Part shown: positions 34,116-47,400 of the stretch, in pieces
Numbering within the stretch: the stretch's first letter is position 1
Layout of the letters: each line of letters opens with the position of its first letter
From: Heterodera schachtii
Lineage: Eukaryota; Nematoda; Chromadorea; Rhabditida; Heteroderidae
Direction: 5' to 3'
DNA length: 64,000 nt
Assembly (NCBI GenBank): GCA_023374025.1
Contig: SIJG01000177.1
Coordinates: 47,446-111,445 of the forward strand
Translations under genes and position numbers: made by a program
The notes under the pieces: generated by a model
The model's database searches: none
Seen by the model: only the letters and a program-made list of their open reading frames with translations
Told to the model about the DNA's origin: nothing

Positions 34116-36624
34116 TTATTTATTTTAAATATGATTTAATATTTTAATAAAATCATCTTTCGTTGAAATTTATTGGCTGTAAAGATATAACTGTTATTTT
34201 AATGTAAAAAAATATTTTTATATTTTTGTTTTTAATGGACTTTTTACGGTTTTTATGAATGAATTATGCGTATGCTAAATTTTAAATTTCTCATGAATTT
34301 TGTATAAAAAAATTTATATTTTTAAGTTATTTTTCAAATAAATAGATTTATAAAATTCAATTTATTTATTTATTTAAGATTTCCATTTAATTGAATAAAT
34401 AATGATCGATTAAAGCTATTATTTCATACCATTTTTTTTATATTTAAATATTTTTATCATTCAAAATAAATAGTTTAATTTTGAATAGCATAATAAAATA
34501 TTTTAAATTTAAGCTTAAAATGCAATACAAATAATTAAATAGGCTTAGAATCGCTTTCACTTTTCAGTATAAAAAAACCAATTTCTGATATTTCTTTTTT
34601 TGAAAAATAATTTTTTTAAATTTTTACAATATGATTCCCCTATTGATTTATAAAATTAAAAAAAGTTCGTTTATTATATTCAAATTCTTTTTTTGGCCGA
34701 GCCATAAAATACTTAAAAAAATATATGATTTTATTTTATCTTCGTCCATATTTTTTTTACCTGAAAATAATACAAAAAACATTCCCCCAAGAAATGACTC
34801 AAAAAATTTTTCAAAAAATACACCAATAAGAATTGAAAAAATTTTCAAAAATTGATACCAAAAGTTATTTATTAAAATAAAAAATAAAAACCACAAATCC
34901 TTATAAACGGCGCAAAATTTGATTTTAAATAATAATCAATAGTAGAACCCAACAAAACTTTATTATTTAATATAATTTGTTTATTATATTTAATGATGAT
35001 GCAATATTTACAAAATAGGGATTGATCATCAGTAGGATTATTCAAATCATTTTTTTACTTAATGTAAATAACAAAATATAAAATAGAATTAATTTTAAAA
35101 TGTAAAACTTTTAAAATAATAATACCCTTTTGCCTGTATCTATTTATAAAATTGCGAATTTCTAAGAAATAAAATTATGCTTGAAAAAATTGACAATAAG
35201 AAAATATAGAGAAGCATTAAAAAATAAATAATTTTAAAAGATTTGCAATAATTTAAAAATATCTAAATGAACATAATTAAATAATTTCTTGATTTGCACA
35301 AATAAAAGAAGAAAATAAATTAAATTCCAAAATTTCATAAATAAAAATTAAAAATTGGAATAATAATTACTAAAAAAATAAAAATGTGATATAAAAAATT
35401 GGTATTTATTTGTAAAAATGATGAAGGCAATTAATTTTGAAAGGTTTTATTCAATTCAGCACATAAAACTTTTAATATTTAGAAAATTTATTTTTGTTTA
35501 TTAAAAGTTTATTTGAACAATATACTTTAAAAACGGAATATAAACTATAATTTATATCAAAAATATTAAATCATAAATAATATTAATAAAGAATACTGAA
35601 GCATTTTGAGAATTAAATGGTATTAAGAATCTTTATCAATAAATGACCGAGGAAAAAAAAAGAAAAATTATTTATTAAAGAATTTCATCAATTGACTAAC
35701 AAAATATTTAAAATTAAAACTTTGAATTTTATCTGAAAATAATTATTATAAATTGTCCAATATTTATTTAAATAAGGGGAAGTTTAAGTCCGCATTTTGA
35801 TAAAGTCTAAAGATGAAGGCAATCGAAATGAGATAAAACAAATCAAGGTGAGAGATTTATTATTTTTGATAAAAATTAAAGCTTAAATAAAATTAGTATA
35901 AAATTAATTAAAAAAAGAAAATACCTAAATATATATTATACATTTTAAAACATTACTAGAATAAAATGAAATTTGCATGATTGTTTCTAATTTTTTAACT
36001 CCATTCGGCAAGAGAAATTGAAAAAAGAAATTTTTTTGAGAAAAATTATATTTTCATATATTATTTTTGAATGTTTCCTAATTATAATAAGCTAATGAAA
36101 AGAAAAAATGAAAGTAACAATAATTTACAAAAAACTAAAAAACTATTAAATGCTTTTACAACGGTGAACAACACCTTCTCTTCTCCAAGATTGAAAATAT
36201 AATTAGGAAAAATAATTTCCGAAGCATAATTTAATATCAAATTAATATTATAAAATAATTTAATTTAAAGGAGAAATAAATTAAACTCAACATTGAAAAA
36301 TAAAAAATATTTATTAAACAACAAAAACGAAGTGGGAAGTTTAAATTAAAGACAAAAAGCTAAATTAAAAATAAACTTCATTATTCTTAATTGTTACATT
36401 TGTATTATAATTTATCTATTAGTTTTGTTAAAAAAAGAAGGAAATATGTCTGTTTATTAAATAGCCATAATTTAAAATAGGATAAAAAGAAAGTAAAAAT
36501 GTTTGTTATAAGAAAAAAATTCACAATTAGTTGCCTCAACCAAAATATATAAGACAAAATAAAACTTTTAAGAAACCGTGATGGAATTTTCTCAAATCCG
36601 CTAATGACAATGCAAAAAAGGAGA

Positions 36625-36715
36625 GGAACTTGAGATCGGACGGGATCATGTGATTTCTTATGGGATCCCGTGGGGGGATCCCAACCCGGGATCCGTCCCG
36701 GACTTTTTTTCGGAT
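36625..36715. mobile_element. GGGATCCC-rich MITE fragment
   Basis: Contains GACGGGATCATG, GGGATCCCGTGGGGGGATCCC and CCCGGGATCCGTCCCGG-type words (shortened). It resembles the interior of the element at 9708-9862. Ends not resolved. Confidence 0.4.
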
Positions 36716-37876
36716 ATTTTTTAAATCAATGTATTTTCCAAAACACTTATTAATATGTTTTTAGTTATATTCTCAAATTTAGTTTTAAATTTTCCAATTT
36801 ATTTTCAAATTATTTTGCAAAAATTTTTCTCAACTTTTTAAAATAATTTATCTAAATCTGATTCAACCGCAAGTTAAATAAGTAATTAACAAAAAACAAA
36901 CCAATAGGAAAAAATAATCAAAAATTAGTTAAAATATATCTTAGTTGCAATTAAAAATTTAATGGTCAAAGAAGTTAGAATCTAAATTTATCATTAAATC
37001 TCAATTAAATAAAAAATAATTTACTAAATAATTTGGCTTTTTAGATTCCCAAAAAAGAACAAACACGGATTTTTTTTTTTGTTTTTTAGTTTATAATTCA
37101 ATTTATTATGTAAATATATATAATTGAATTACAAATTAAAATTGAATAAATTTATTTTTTAACCTTCGTTTTTTCGACTATTTAACAGTTCAATATATAA
37201 TTAGAACAAGATTAAAAAATTAAATAAATAAAATTACCAATAATTAATTATTTACCAAAAATAATAAATGACATTAAAATTTTAGTGATACTATAAATCC
37301 GATTATTGGAAATTAAAATTAAAGCAAAATTAGATTATGTTTTAACTTTAAATTTTTAAAATCATTATTAATTTCATTATAATTTTAAAACCAAAATTCT
37401 AATAATGAATAAATTTAAAAATTATTGAGAAAAGATAAAATAAATTTAAGCTTTATAGTCGATAATGATAATTATTTGAAATCTTATCTTAACATTTTCA
37501 TCACTTTTCTTTACATTTCTTTCTGATCCATGCATCATGAGAATAATCAGCAAAAAGAATACTTAATCTAATCATCTTGCTTAATTCTGTTAATTCAAAG
37601 ACAAATAAGTTCAATTTTTTAACATTTAAATTTTATGCGAGAAACATATAAAATCAGGGTTCCCAGATGTGAGGCTTTAGCCTCATTTGGTGGTTTTTTG
37701 ATAGGTCAATGAGGCTAAATTTTCAAAATGAGGCTTTGAGGCTTTTTGTGGTTTTTTGAGAAATTTTGAGGATTTTTGATGTTTTTGGGGGAAAATTCGT
37801 TGATTTTTTAAATTTTGATTTAATTTTGATAAGTTGGCATAATGTTTGACAATTATTTAGTAATTTGGGTTTGTAA

Positions 37877-37976
37877 CAGGGATGGCACGGAATTCCGATT
37901 TCCGAAAATTTTTGGACCCCCGGAATTCCGATTTGCGATTTCCGAAAATTTTTGGGGCCTCGGAATGCCATCCCTG
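37877..37976. mobile_element. complete 100-bp hAT-type MITE
   Basis: Perfect 11-bp terminal inverted repeats CAGGGATGGCA / TGCCATCCCTG, flanked by the perfect 8-bp direct repeat GTTTGTAA (37869-37876 and 37977-37984). CAGGG termini plus an 8-bp target duplication are diagnostic of the hAT superfamily. The interior is two copies of GGAATTCCGATTT...CGAAAATTTTTGG. It is non-coding and so needs a transposase in trans. The perfect duplication suggests a fairly recent insertion. Confidence 0.9.
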
Positions 37977-38089
37977 GTTTGTAACAAAGCATCAAAACGA
38001 AAATCTCATCCAAATTTTCCAAAAAATTTGCTAATTTTTTTAAAAATCAGAAAATAACCAATTTTTTCCAAAAAAATCACAAAATTAAT

Positions 38090-38230
38090 AATTTTTTTTA
38101 ATGAAAATCTGCTAAAATATGGCCAAAATTCTCATTTTTTCCCCTGGCGGCGCCTATGGCACCGCCAGCCCCTAAAAGTCTTTTATTTTCTTAAAAATTT
38201 GCTCAAAATCACAAAATTTTGCCATTTTTG
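38090..38230 (-). repeat. GATA stem-loop repeat, copy 3
   Basis: The hairpin at 38144-38168 on the minus strand is CTGGCGGTGCC, ATA, GGCGCCGCCAG. Relative to copy 2, the second base pair changed from C-G to T-A on both arms, so pairing is kept. Confidence 0.65.
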
Positions 38231-40602
38231 TGGACAAATCTGTTAAAAACTAATTAAAATAAATGAGGAGTAAATAAAAAATACACTTATAATGTATATT
38301 TTTTTATAATTCTTTAATTCTTTGCATTTGTTATAGATTATTTGTTGAAATAATTTAATGAAATTCTTTTTTTGCTATGAATAAAAATATATAATAAATT
38401 ATATTAAGCTTATATTCAGTTATTATGTTGGCAAACAACTGATTGATAGTCTAGACAGACACTTCTTTTCACGGATAACAAAAAAAAATATATTCAATCG
38501 AATAGTTTTTATAATAATATTTATTTTTTTTTAATTTTATCTATTTCCTAATATATATATATTTAATTTTTGAAAAGTTCATATCCATAATACATGCAAT
38601 GTCCAAGTGAAAGTATTCACTTTTTCGGATATTTTTGGTTAAATTCATTATATTTATTTTAATACTTGAGTTTTCTTTTATTTAAATTCAATGTTCATAA
38701 TGAGCTTTTGATAAAATAGTAAAAATAAAATTCTCCTTAAAATCTTAAAAGCATTAAATCACCAATACTAACAAAATATGTTTAAAAATATTTGAATTAA
38801 AAAAAAAGTAAATTAACCCAGATGGAATAAAAATAATTTACAATTAGAAATCTATTTAAAAAAAAGTTTTCATAACGCATTTTGTAATTTAAAATTCAAT
38901 ATATAAAAACCTTTCTTAGAAATAGCAAGAAAATAATATTAAAAATTACCAGGGATTTTTAATTTGTTAAAAAAGCATTTTGAAATTTAGTTCTGTAATA
39001 AAATAAATTTGATTAAAAGTTTTATCATAAAATTTGTTTAAAATAAAAAATGGAAGAAATTATTTTAACCAAATCAAAATGTTTGAGTTACCAAATATCT
39101 TTTATTTTTGTATAAGGGCTAACAAATAAATATTTATTTAAAATGAATTTTGCACTTTTCTCACAAAAAAGTAGTAATTATTAATTCAAGAAACAAAAGT
39201 AAGTATTTGAGTAACTTCGGAATGCAGCAAAATTATTATGAAGAACAAAAATAAATGCAACTTTAAATGAATTAAACTATAATTACTTCTATATTAGAAA
39301 TATTTAACTCATGTTTTCTTGCTGCCCTCATATGTAATCTTTTCTGCCTCTTCAACCATTATCGTTTAAAATAAAGTTTTTAATTATAATCGCAAGCAAA
39401 TAAACTATTTAAAAATTTAAAAGGTATTTTGCTTTGATTGGCAATTTTAAAACAATAAATTTATAAATAGATTAAATAATTTCAAAAAATATAAAAATAA
39501 TAAAGAAAATAGAAAACCATCCAATAATTGTTTAATATCATTTTAAGCAATATTATTCATTGAGTATCATGTAAAACCTTAAACCAATGTTTAAAAATAA
39601 TTAAAACTATTTAATATCCATTATAAATAAGAATACAAATAAAAAAAGAAAAAAAACTAATAAATCACCTTGCTAGAATTAATATTTATTTATTAAAATA
39701 CCTCGTTAGAAAATTGCGGAAATCCACATTTGCGATTGGAATTTATTTTTCATAATTAATCCAATAGCAATGAAATAGTACATCATAATTCTACAAAGTA
39801 AAAATAATAAAATTTGCTATTAAAATCAATGTAAAAATTTTTCTATTTATTAACAAAGTAGTTTCTCATTTTTATTTTTTCGAAAGAAAAGTGCATTCTT
39901 CAAAACATATATTTTAAAAATTATTAAAGTAAATATATTTTTATCAAAATATAAGATAAAATAAAGAAATTTTGTTTAAAAAGATTACATTTTTTTGAAC
40001 AACAACAAAAAAAAAATTCAAACCTAAAAAATCTTAATTTTTCTCGCTCATAAAGATCATAAAATTAAACATTTTGTGCTAAGCTGCCTGCAAAATCCGC
40101 CAAATTATTCAAATTGTTCACGGCACGCGCTATAAAAGAAATTCCATTCCATTGCTTTCGTGAGAAAGTGAATTGCTATTAATGCAAGGAATATCAAATT
40201 ATTTACTATAGTGCATCTTTAGGAATCTGTATGATATAATTAAATAAATGAAATAATGCAAAATATTAAAAAATCATCCCATATTAATGATGTCGTAGCT
40301 GTTTATAGATTGTATTCTTTATTTTAATTTTAATTATTTTTTTTAAAGTTGAAATCAGATTAAAAAATGTAAATATAATTCAATTTTTCAAATAATCTAA
40401 AATTACTTTTTTACACAAAACTTAAATAAGTTCGAACAGAATTATCAAGAAAACAAAGTCAAAATAAAATTATATTGTAACCTAAGAATACAGTCTAATT
40501 TTAAATTAAAATATATTTAATTAAATGCAATAATTCAAAAGTAATTTATTTTATTTCGATATAAAAATGTTAAATGTAAATAAATTATCAAATTAATCTT
40601 TG

Positions 40603-40700
40603 TCATAATAATTGAACGAAGCGAATAACGTCACGACACGCCAGAAACAATAAAATCAGCAACAGCATGAGATCAAACAGCAAAAAGTATAAATTATTTA
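40603..40700 (-). repeat. GC island sharing sequence with 26815-26925
   Basis: Minus strand: CTTTTTGCTGTTTGATCTCATG, then a GC-rich middle, then TTATTCGCTTCGTTCAATTA (parts). The ATG opens a 21-residue hydrophobic frame (40603-40668) beginning MLLLILLFLACRD. No longer gene follows. Confidence 0.45.
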
Positions 40701-42751
40701 CAAAGATAAACTAACGATATAATAATAATTATTTAGATCAATAAAAAAATAACGAAAAAATGAAAAAATAATCATTTTAAAAATATTATACCGGGAAAAA
40801 ATCGATTTAATTAAAATTTGTTTACATATAACCTAAATTATTTCAAATTAGCACGATCTAAGTAACCTTTTAATACATTTTATGACCAAAGATTTTTATT
40901 CTTCAAAAATTATCGACAAATGTTTAATTAGTTTATTAAATTTAATAAAAAATAACTTATGAACATAATTATCATAAAATAAAAAAATAAAAAATACATA
41001 AATAAAAACCCTCACCCAGATCAATTTTAAAATTTTAACCACCCCTTGGGTTATTGCGCGAAATTGTATAATAGATTAAAGATGAAAACATATAAATTAA
41101 TTTTTCCTAATCTAAAATTCTTTTAGTTTCGATTTTTATTTATTTTTTTATTAAAAACAGAACTTTATGAAACAAGCAATATTTGTATTTTTTTAAAACT
41201 TTTCTTGTATATTGTCAGGTGTATGAATGAATTAATTTAATGTCAATTTAATTAAAAAATCCAATTATTTTATATAAGTTATTCAAATATGCACCATATC
41301 TTCAAAGAAATCAAAATTTCAATTTAATTAACTCATTAATGTTTTTGGAAAAGAAATTTGAATACATTACGTATGCGAACACAAGCAAAGACCATTGAGA
41401 AATAAATTTAAAAAATGAAACATCTCTTAAAAATTAATACCCGAGAATTATTAATTTACCGGATTTATTAAATGTAATTTTATTTTAAATACATTTAATT
41501 ATTTAATAAATGGCACATCACTATTGATCATCGATATCAGCAGGTCATAATTGATAATCTAAGAAATAAATTTTAAATATAAATATAAGAAAGATATAGC
41601 AAAAAGGAAGAAATTATTTATTGGATTTCTGTTTTTAATTATTTTACATCTGATAAAATTAAAAGATTTAATTAATTTGGTCATTCTTTTTTTTATAGAT
41701 TTTTCTATATTTAAAAGAAATTTTATTCATTTTTAACGTAGATTTGTAAATATTTTTGTTGTTATTAATTTTTAATTCTGATAATGATAATAAATTTACT
41801 GAATTTTTTTTTGTTAGATTATACTAAAATTATTTTTATCAATTTAATTTGTCATGATTTAACGTATAAAAAGAAAATGAAATACTACAATATTCAAATT
41901 TAGTTCAACAAATTAAAAATATATTTATTTAAAAAACTCCTTTTAAATATATTAGTTTCTTTGGTATATTTTGATAATTTTTTTTAAGAATATTTTAATT
42001 AAAAGATAATAAACAAAGTTATTATTAATTTTAAATATATAAACCCAAAAATATAAATTATAAAAAGTAATAATAAAAAAATATTTTCGCAGTAGATAAA
42101 ATGTAACGAAAATAAAGCTTAACAAAAAATTCTATTTTTTGCTATCACTTTCTTAAAAATTAACTATTTAAGCAATTCAATATATATTCTTTATTCTAAA
42201 ATAATTAATTTAGTGAAAGGAAAAACAAAAGATTATTTAAAAAAAAGAAATATAAATGTATTAATAATATTAAAAAATTGCTTTATATTTAAAATTATTT
42301 AATACACTTATAAACTTTTAATTGCATTTATAATATATCTCAATAATTTCAGCAATACCACTTGATATGATCATTGGAAAGAACGTCTTGAACATGATAT
42401 ATTAAAAAAATCAAAAAAACCATTAAAATATAAAATTAACTAAATAATTATTAAAAAATGAAGAAACGAATTAAAACTGGCAATAAGTAAAAAAAGAAAA
42501 TAAATGTTTAAACAAAATATACAACAATAAAAGGTTTAATTTAAATTATCTTAAATTGTAAAAAAATGTAACAAAACTTAATTACTCCTTTGAGAGATTG
42601 TGAATTGCTAGTACAATATGTGCAATTTAGTTAAAAAATATTATCATTTTTTTAAAATGACAATACATATAACAAAAAATAGCATAATTTTTCGTTCGAA
42701 AATTATTTATTTATTTCGTAAAAATAAAAAAGTCATCAGAAGGGCGAAAAC

Positions 42752-42796
42752 CACTTACTCTGACGACTGTTCATTAAATGTGTCGTAGAGTAAGTG
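42752..42796. repeat. short hairpin, 15-bp stem
   Basis: CACTTACTCTGACGAC (42752-42767) pairs with GTCGTAGAGTAAGTG (42782-42796) over 15 bp with one bulged G. The loop is 14 nt. It stands alone in A-rich DNA. Confidence 0.7.
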
Positions 42797-44046
42797 ACAA
42801 AATATATGGATGATCACAGGAAATTAAAAAGACAAAAATACGTGAAAATAAATAAAATAAATTGAGTATTAAAAAATTGACTAAATATAAAAACACAAAA
42901 ATATAAATAAAAAAGATTTTGCAAATTGGTCAATAAAAAAATGCAGTAAAATGAAGTGTAAATTAATTTTATTTAATTCAACAAAATAAAGGAAAAAAGA
43001 GTATTGGCGTCAACGACAACATTGAAAACTCCTTTATGCTGCACAAGATTGAACATAATCTAGGGAAAGTTAATTTACGATAAAATAAATGATTTCGGCG
43101 AATTAATATAATAATTAATTTAATATAAATATATGTTGATAATCACAAATAAAAGCTTTGAAGAAAAAAGTAAAATGACCATATGGAGAATAAAAAGAAA
43201 TTACCAATGTATAAACTAATTACATGGTAATAAAATCATAAAATAATCAATGTTAAATTATACCTTAAATTTATACTTATTTTATAGATAAATTAATAAA
43301 TTTAAAAAAAAAATCGCAACTGAAAATAAATATGAAATGGAATTAAATGATTTTTTTAAATTATAACATTTAGAATAAACTATGACAAAATTTATTAATT
43401 TATTTTTATTTCAACGCGACAGTTAAGGGATGGAGTCATATTTGTACAATTATAAATTAAAAAAAAGGATTATTCTGTAATATAAATAAAAGTTAATATT
43501 TAAAAATGCTCTAAATTGTTTTCGTTAATTAAAAAAATAATTTAATTGATCGATGCAAAAAATTAAACAAAAAAAGTATTTAGGAACATAATTACCATCT
43601 TTAATTTTCATAAAAACTTTAAATTCATTATCATTAATAAACTTTTATAAAATAAGTAAATAATAAATACAAAACGTTTAATAAATCTGTTAACCTACTC
43701 TATAAAAAATTTATTATAGGATTATTACAATATTTTTAATTTATAAATAATTATATTTATTGTTCAAAAAGATTTGAATAAACAAAAACCCAAATTCAAT
43801 AAAGTTTTGAAGATTGAAACTAAATTCCAAAAAGTAATTTACTATGTTTTAACTATACAATCTATAATTTTTCTGTGAATAATTGTACCAACCAATATAA
43901 TTAATACATGCATTAAATATGGGAAAAAAAATAAAAATATAAATGCAAAATTTTTAAGCAAAAAAAAAAAGCAATCTATTAAAGAAGGTAACAAAAATGC
44001 AGCATTTACAAATATTATATTTGTAATATTTCTTATAGAATTTTAA

Positions 44047-44433
44047 ATGTTAAATAAAAAATATATAATTCTTTTTCTTATTTTAGGTATATTGTTAGGT
44101 TTTGAACTTTGTTTTATTTATTTTGTTTATCTGATATATATTCTGAAAGGGTTGAATTAACTAATTATAATAATATTTTAAATGCTGAATTGGGTGATAA
44201 TACTAGAAATCTTTCTTTAGAGAATACAAATTGAGATGCTTTAATGAAAGGATTCGATTGGCTGCTAATAGAATTGGGTTTTTAATAATAATTTGACTAA
44301 TTTTTATAATTTAAATGGTTTAGATTGTTGTTTAACACATTTACCCTATAATGAAAGGGTTTTATATAAAGCTTTTAATTATAATTATGTAGTTGATTTA
44401 TACCCAAATCAGTCTCTTACTTCTAATTATTAA
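44047..44433 (+). pseudogene. coding-like relic with possible TGA=Trp
   Basis: The sequence has a codon-like texture unlike the flanks. One frame gives a 37-residue hydrophobic start (44047-44160, MLNKKYIILFLILGILLGFE). Another frame gives ERVELTNYNNILNAELGDN and then SLENTN-TGA-DALMKGFDWLLIELGF. The first frame resumes with GLDCCLTHLPYNERVLYKAF and stops with TAA at 44431. Reading TGA as Trp would make the middle frame much longer. A hairpin-like GGAAAAAAGAAGG/CCCTTTTTTC follows. It could be a relic of organellar or AT-rich bacterial DNA. No protein family was recognised and it is broken under the standard code. Confidence 0.3.
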
Positions 44434-47400
44434 ATTTTAATTATCTTTTATTATAGGAAAAAAGAAGGCGTTCCCTTTTTTCTATAAATAAAAAATTTTA
44501 ATTATGAAATGAAAAACGATTTAATAAAAAATAAATTTATAATTGATTATTTTATTTGTAAAAGGAAAAAAGTCCTAAAAATGAAACTTTCAATAAAAAT
44601 AATTTAAAAAAACTTAAGTAAAAAATATTAAAAAGTCATTTAAAATGAAAAATCATGGCGATGATAGAGGAATTTCAAAAATTGAAATGTTAATGAGAAA
44701 GGATTTTTACAATTTATTTCAAACCATACCCATCAATTCAAAAATTCTATGCTTAAATTCCGGACACTAATGATTGGGCTTGCTTTTTTAGGCACAAAAA
44801 ATCACGAAATAGGCACCTAAAAAGGCATAAAAAATCGCAAAATAGGCATTAAATAGGCAGTAAAATAGGCAAATAAAATTTTTTATTAATGCTTTTTAGG
44901 TAACAAAACACGTTAAAACTTAAATATTTCAATTGTTAATGAAATTATAAAATATTTTAAAGTTTTTTCGAATATCTTAAACCAAAAAATTTATATTAAT
45001 AAAAAAATAAAACTTTGAAACGCGTTTTTCGTGCTTATCTATGCGTATTAAGTGCGCCAAAAGATTCTTAGCACACACAATTCATTCAAATGACGGACAA
45101 CTTTAACCAAGATTTTTCATTAGAACAAATATTTATATTACAAATATAAAATAAATAACAATATAAAATATGAATATTTTTTTAAAAGTTACATTCTTTT
45201 TTAAATATTATCAGCAATGAAAAATTTATAATCGAAAATATAAGGTCAAAAAAATGAGATAAAAAGTGAAGAACGATAAAATTCTAAAATTTAAAAATAA
45301 ATATATATTTAATTAACTCAAATTATTGAAGAAGCAAACTAAATTATTAATAGCCTCCAATTCTGCTCATTATTGGTGAATTTGAGCAATCAAATTCAAA
45401 TGCCTACCTTTTAAAATATCAAATTTAACATAAGTTATAGCAGAAATAGTTTTTATTTTCATAAAAACTATAGTTCTTTAATTTTTTGAAATTTTGCAGG
45501 CTTTGAGAAAATCTGGGCTATTTAAAGATATCATAAATGTAAAATTTTTTATTAATTTTATGCCATGTTTTGTTGAAAAAACTACTATACTATTGGATTT
45601 ACAAAATGCCAAATTTGCGGGTTTTAATAACGAATAAGGCAAATAGCGAAAACAAATCAGAACTTTTAAGTGTGAATTGTTTTTGAACAAATAAATGTCC
45701 ACGGAGAATAGCACTAATTTGAAATTTTATCGCAAATTTGAAAGTGCAAAACAATTTCAAATATGAAAATAAATGCGTTTTAATTTTAAAAGTGAAATTT
45801 AATAAAATAAATACAATAATAATTCTGAATTTTTTATTTTTTTTTCTTTTGGCAAATTTGGCCACAATTTATTCATTTCCTGCAAACAAATTATTTCAAC
45901 TGTTTGTGTTCGAATAATTGTATTAAACTAACAATTTAGGTATCAATTAAATAAAAATTTCAGTGACGCTATAAAAATGTTCTTTTAATCTGATTTAATA
46001 AGAAAGCCCAAATATAATAGATTAATTTATGAATGATTGTTAAATTTAACAAATCATCATTTATAGTTCAAATAAATAATTAAAAGATATTTATATAAAA
46101 AGAAATAAATAAGAAATAAAATAATATTATATTTGGTCTCTTGAAATTCTGCTGTGAAAATGAATTGATTGAATGTATTTTTTAAAACAAATAAGCAATT
46201 AAATGTTTGTCTTTAAAAATATTTTATTAAATCGGCTCATAAATAAAAAATATTAAAACCAGAAATCAATAATACTATAAATAAAATAAAATAAATAAAT
46301 AAATTGGGACGAGCAAGAGTTAAGAATAATTTATAATAATTTATTTTAAATGAAAATAATTTACAAAAAATTAAAAATAGTTTGAAAAGTACTGATAAAA
46401 GAAAGTTTAGTTTTAATTTTCTTTTTTCAGATTGCGAGAGCAAAGCACATGAGAATTAAAAATATTGAATAAATTTAATACAACAACTTAAATCAATTAA
46501 CGAAAATCAGTTAATAATTAATATTTATACAAAAACAAGCAATTAAATAGTTCAAAAAAGCTTAATTAAAAATACAACACAAATCAAAACATTAACAAAA
46601 ACAAAATCATTAACTAAAAACTATTTGTTAAAAAAATAAATTCTAAAAACAAAGTTTATAAAATTAAAAAAAATTTGTCTTTACCAAATCAGGTTAAGTT
46701 AGTCCGTCTCCTTGTTTCAATAAATCTCTTTATTTACAAGTATTGACTAATAACGAAAAACAAGATTAAATTTCAGTAAAAATGATTTAATTTAATTAAT
46801 TTGGTGAGGGAAAAGCATAAAACTTTTTAAAAAATAAATTTAAAAAAGACCTATTAAAAATTAGATAAAATTTTCTTGTAATATTTTTTATTAAACAGAA
46901 TAATTCGAACCTCAATAAGCATTTTTATAATTTATATAATTATTATAAATACACTCTTATTCATTTTGTTAAAAACAAAAAAATTATCACCTCATTATTG
47001 TCCAAAAAATTGAAAACCAAATAAGCTAACTTAAGCATAATGAAAATAAATTAAAAAATAAATTCTTTACGGATTAAATGTTTATAAATATAAATTAAAA
47101 TAAAAAGTAAATATTTACGAAAACAACAGATTTTACACAAAATCAAAATTATTAAATTTCAAATAAAAATTTGTGCAAAAAAATTTCTATACTAAAAATG
47201 CCAAATAAAGAATATGCATATTTATATACAAATGTATAGAAAAATAATAAAAATGAACTTATTACGATAATTTAAATGAATTAAATCTTTAATATATAAG
47301 TAAGCTATAAAAAAATAATATGTTAATGTTGATATTTAAAAAAATAATTTATGGAAAGAATGGATGTAAAATAATACTCATAAAAATAAGTAAGAACTTC

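Larger units (their letters stand above)
29297..37654. other. gene-free A+T-rich DNA with strand-bias switches
   Basis: A-rich on plus at 29.3-32.0 kb, T-rich at 32.2-34.6 kb, and A-rich again to 37.6 kb. No gene recognised. Small higher-GC islands lie at 31085-31130, 31350-31427, 32075-32120, 36150-36200 and 37530-37560. A TAGAG end (34087) and a GGGATCCC patch (36625-36715) are listed separately. Confidence 0.4.
37655..38240 (+). mobile_element. CAGGG-type element with GAGGCT repeats, carrying a nested MITE
   Basis: Starts CAGGGTTCCCAGATGTGAGG and shows six TGAGGCT/GAGGCTTT words in the first 100 bases. A complete 100-bp MITE is nested at 37877-37976, and a GATA stem-loop lies at 38144-38168. 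The right end is not certain. Confidence 0.5.
38241..44046. other. gene-free A-rich DNA
   Basis: Predominantly A-rich on plus. Islands occur near 39310-39360, 40100-40180, 40603-40690 and 42735-42810. No gene recognised. Confidence 0.4.
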
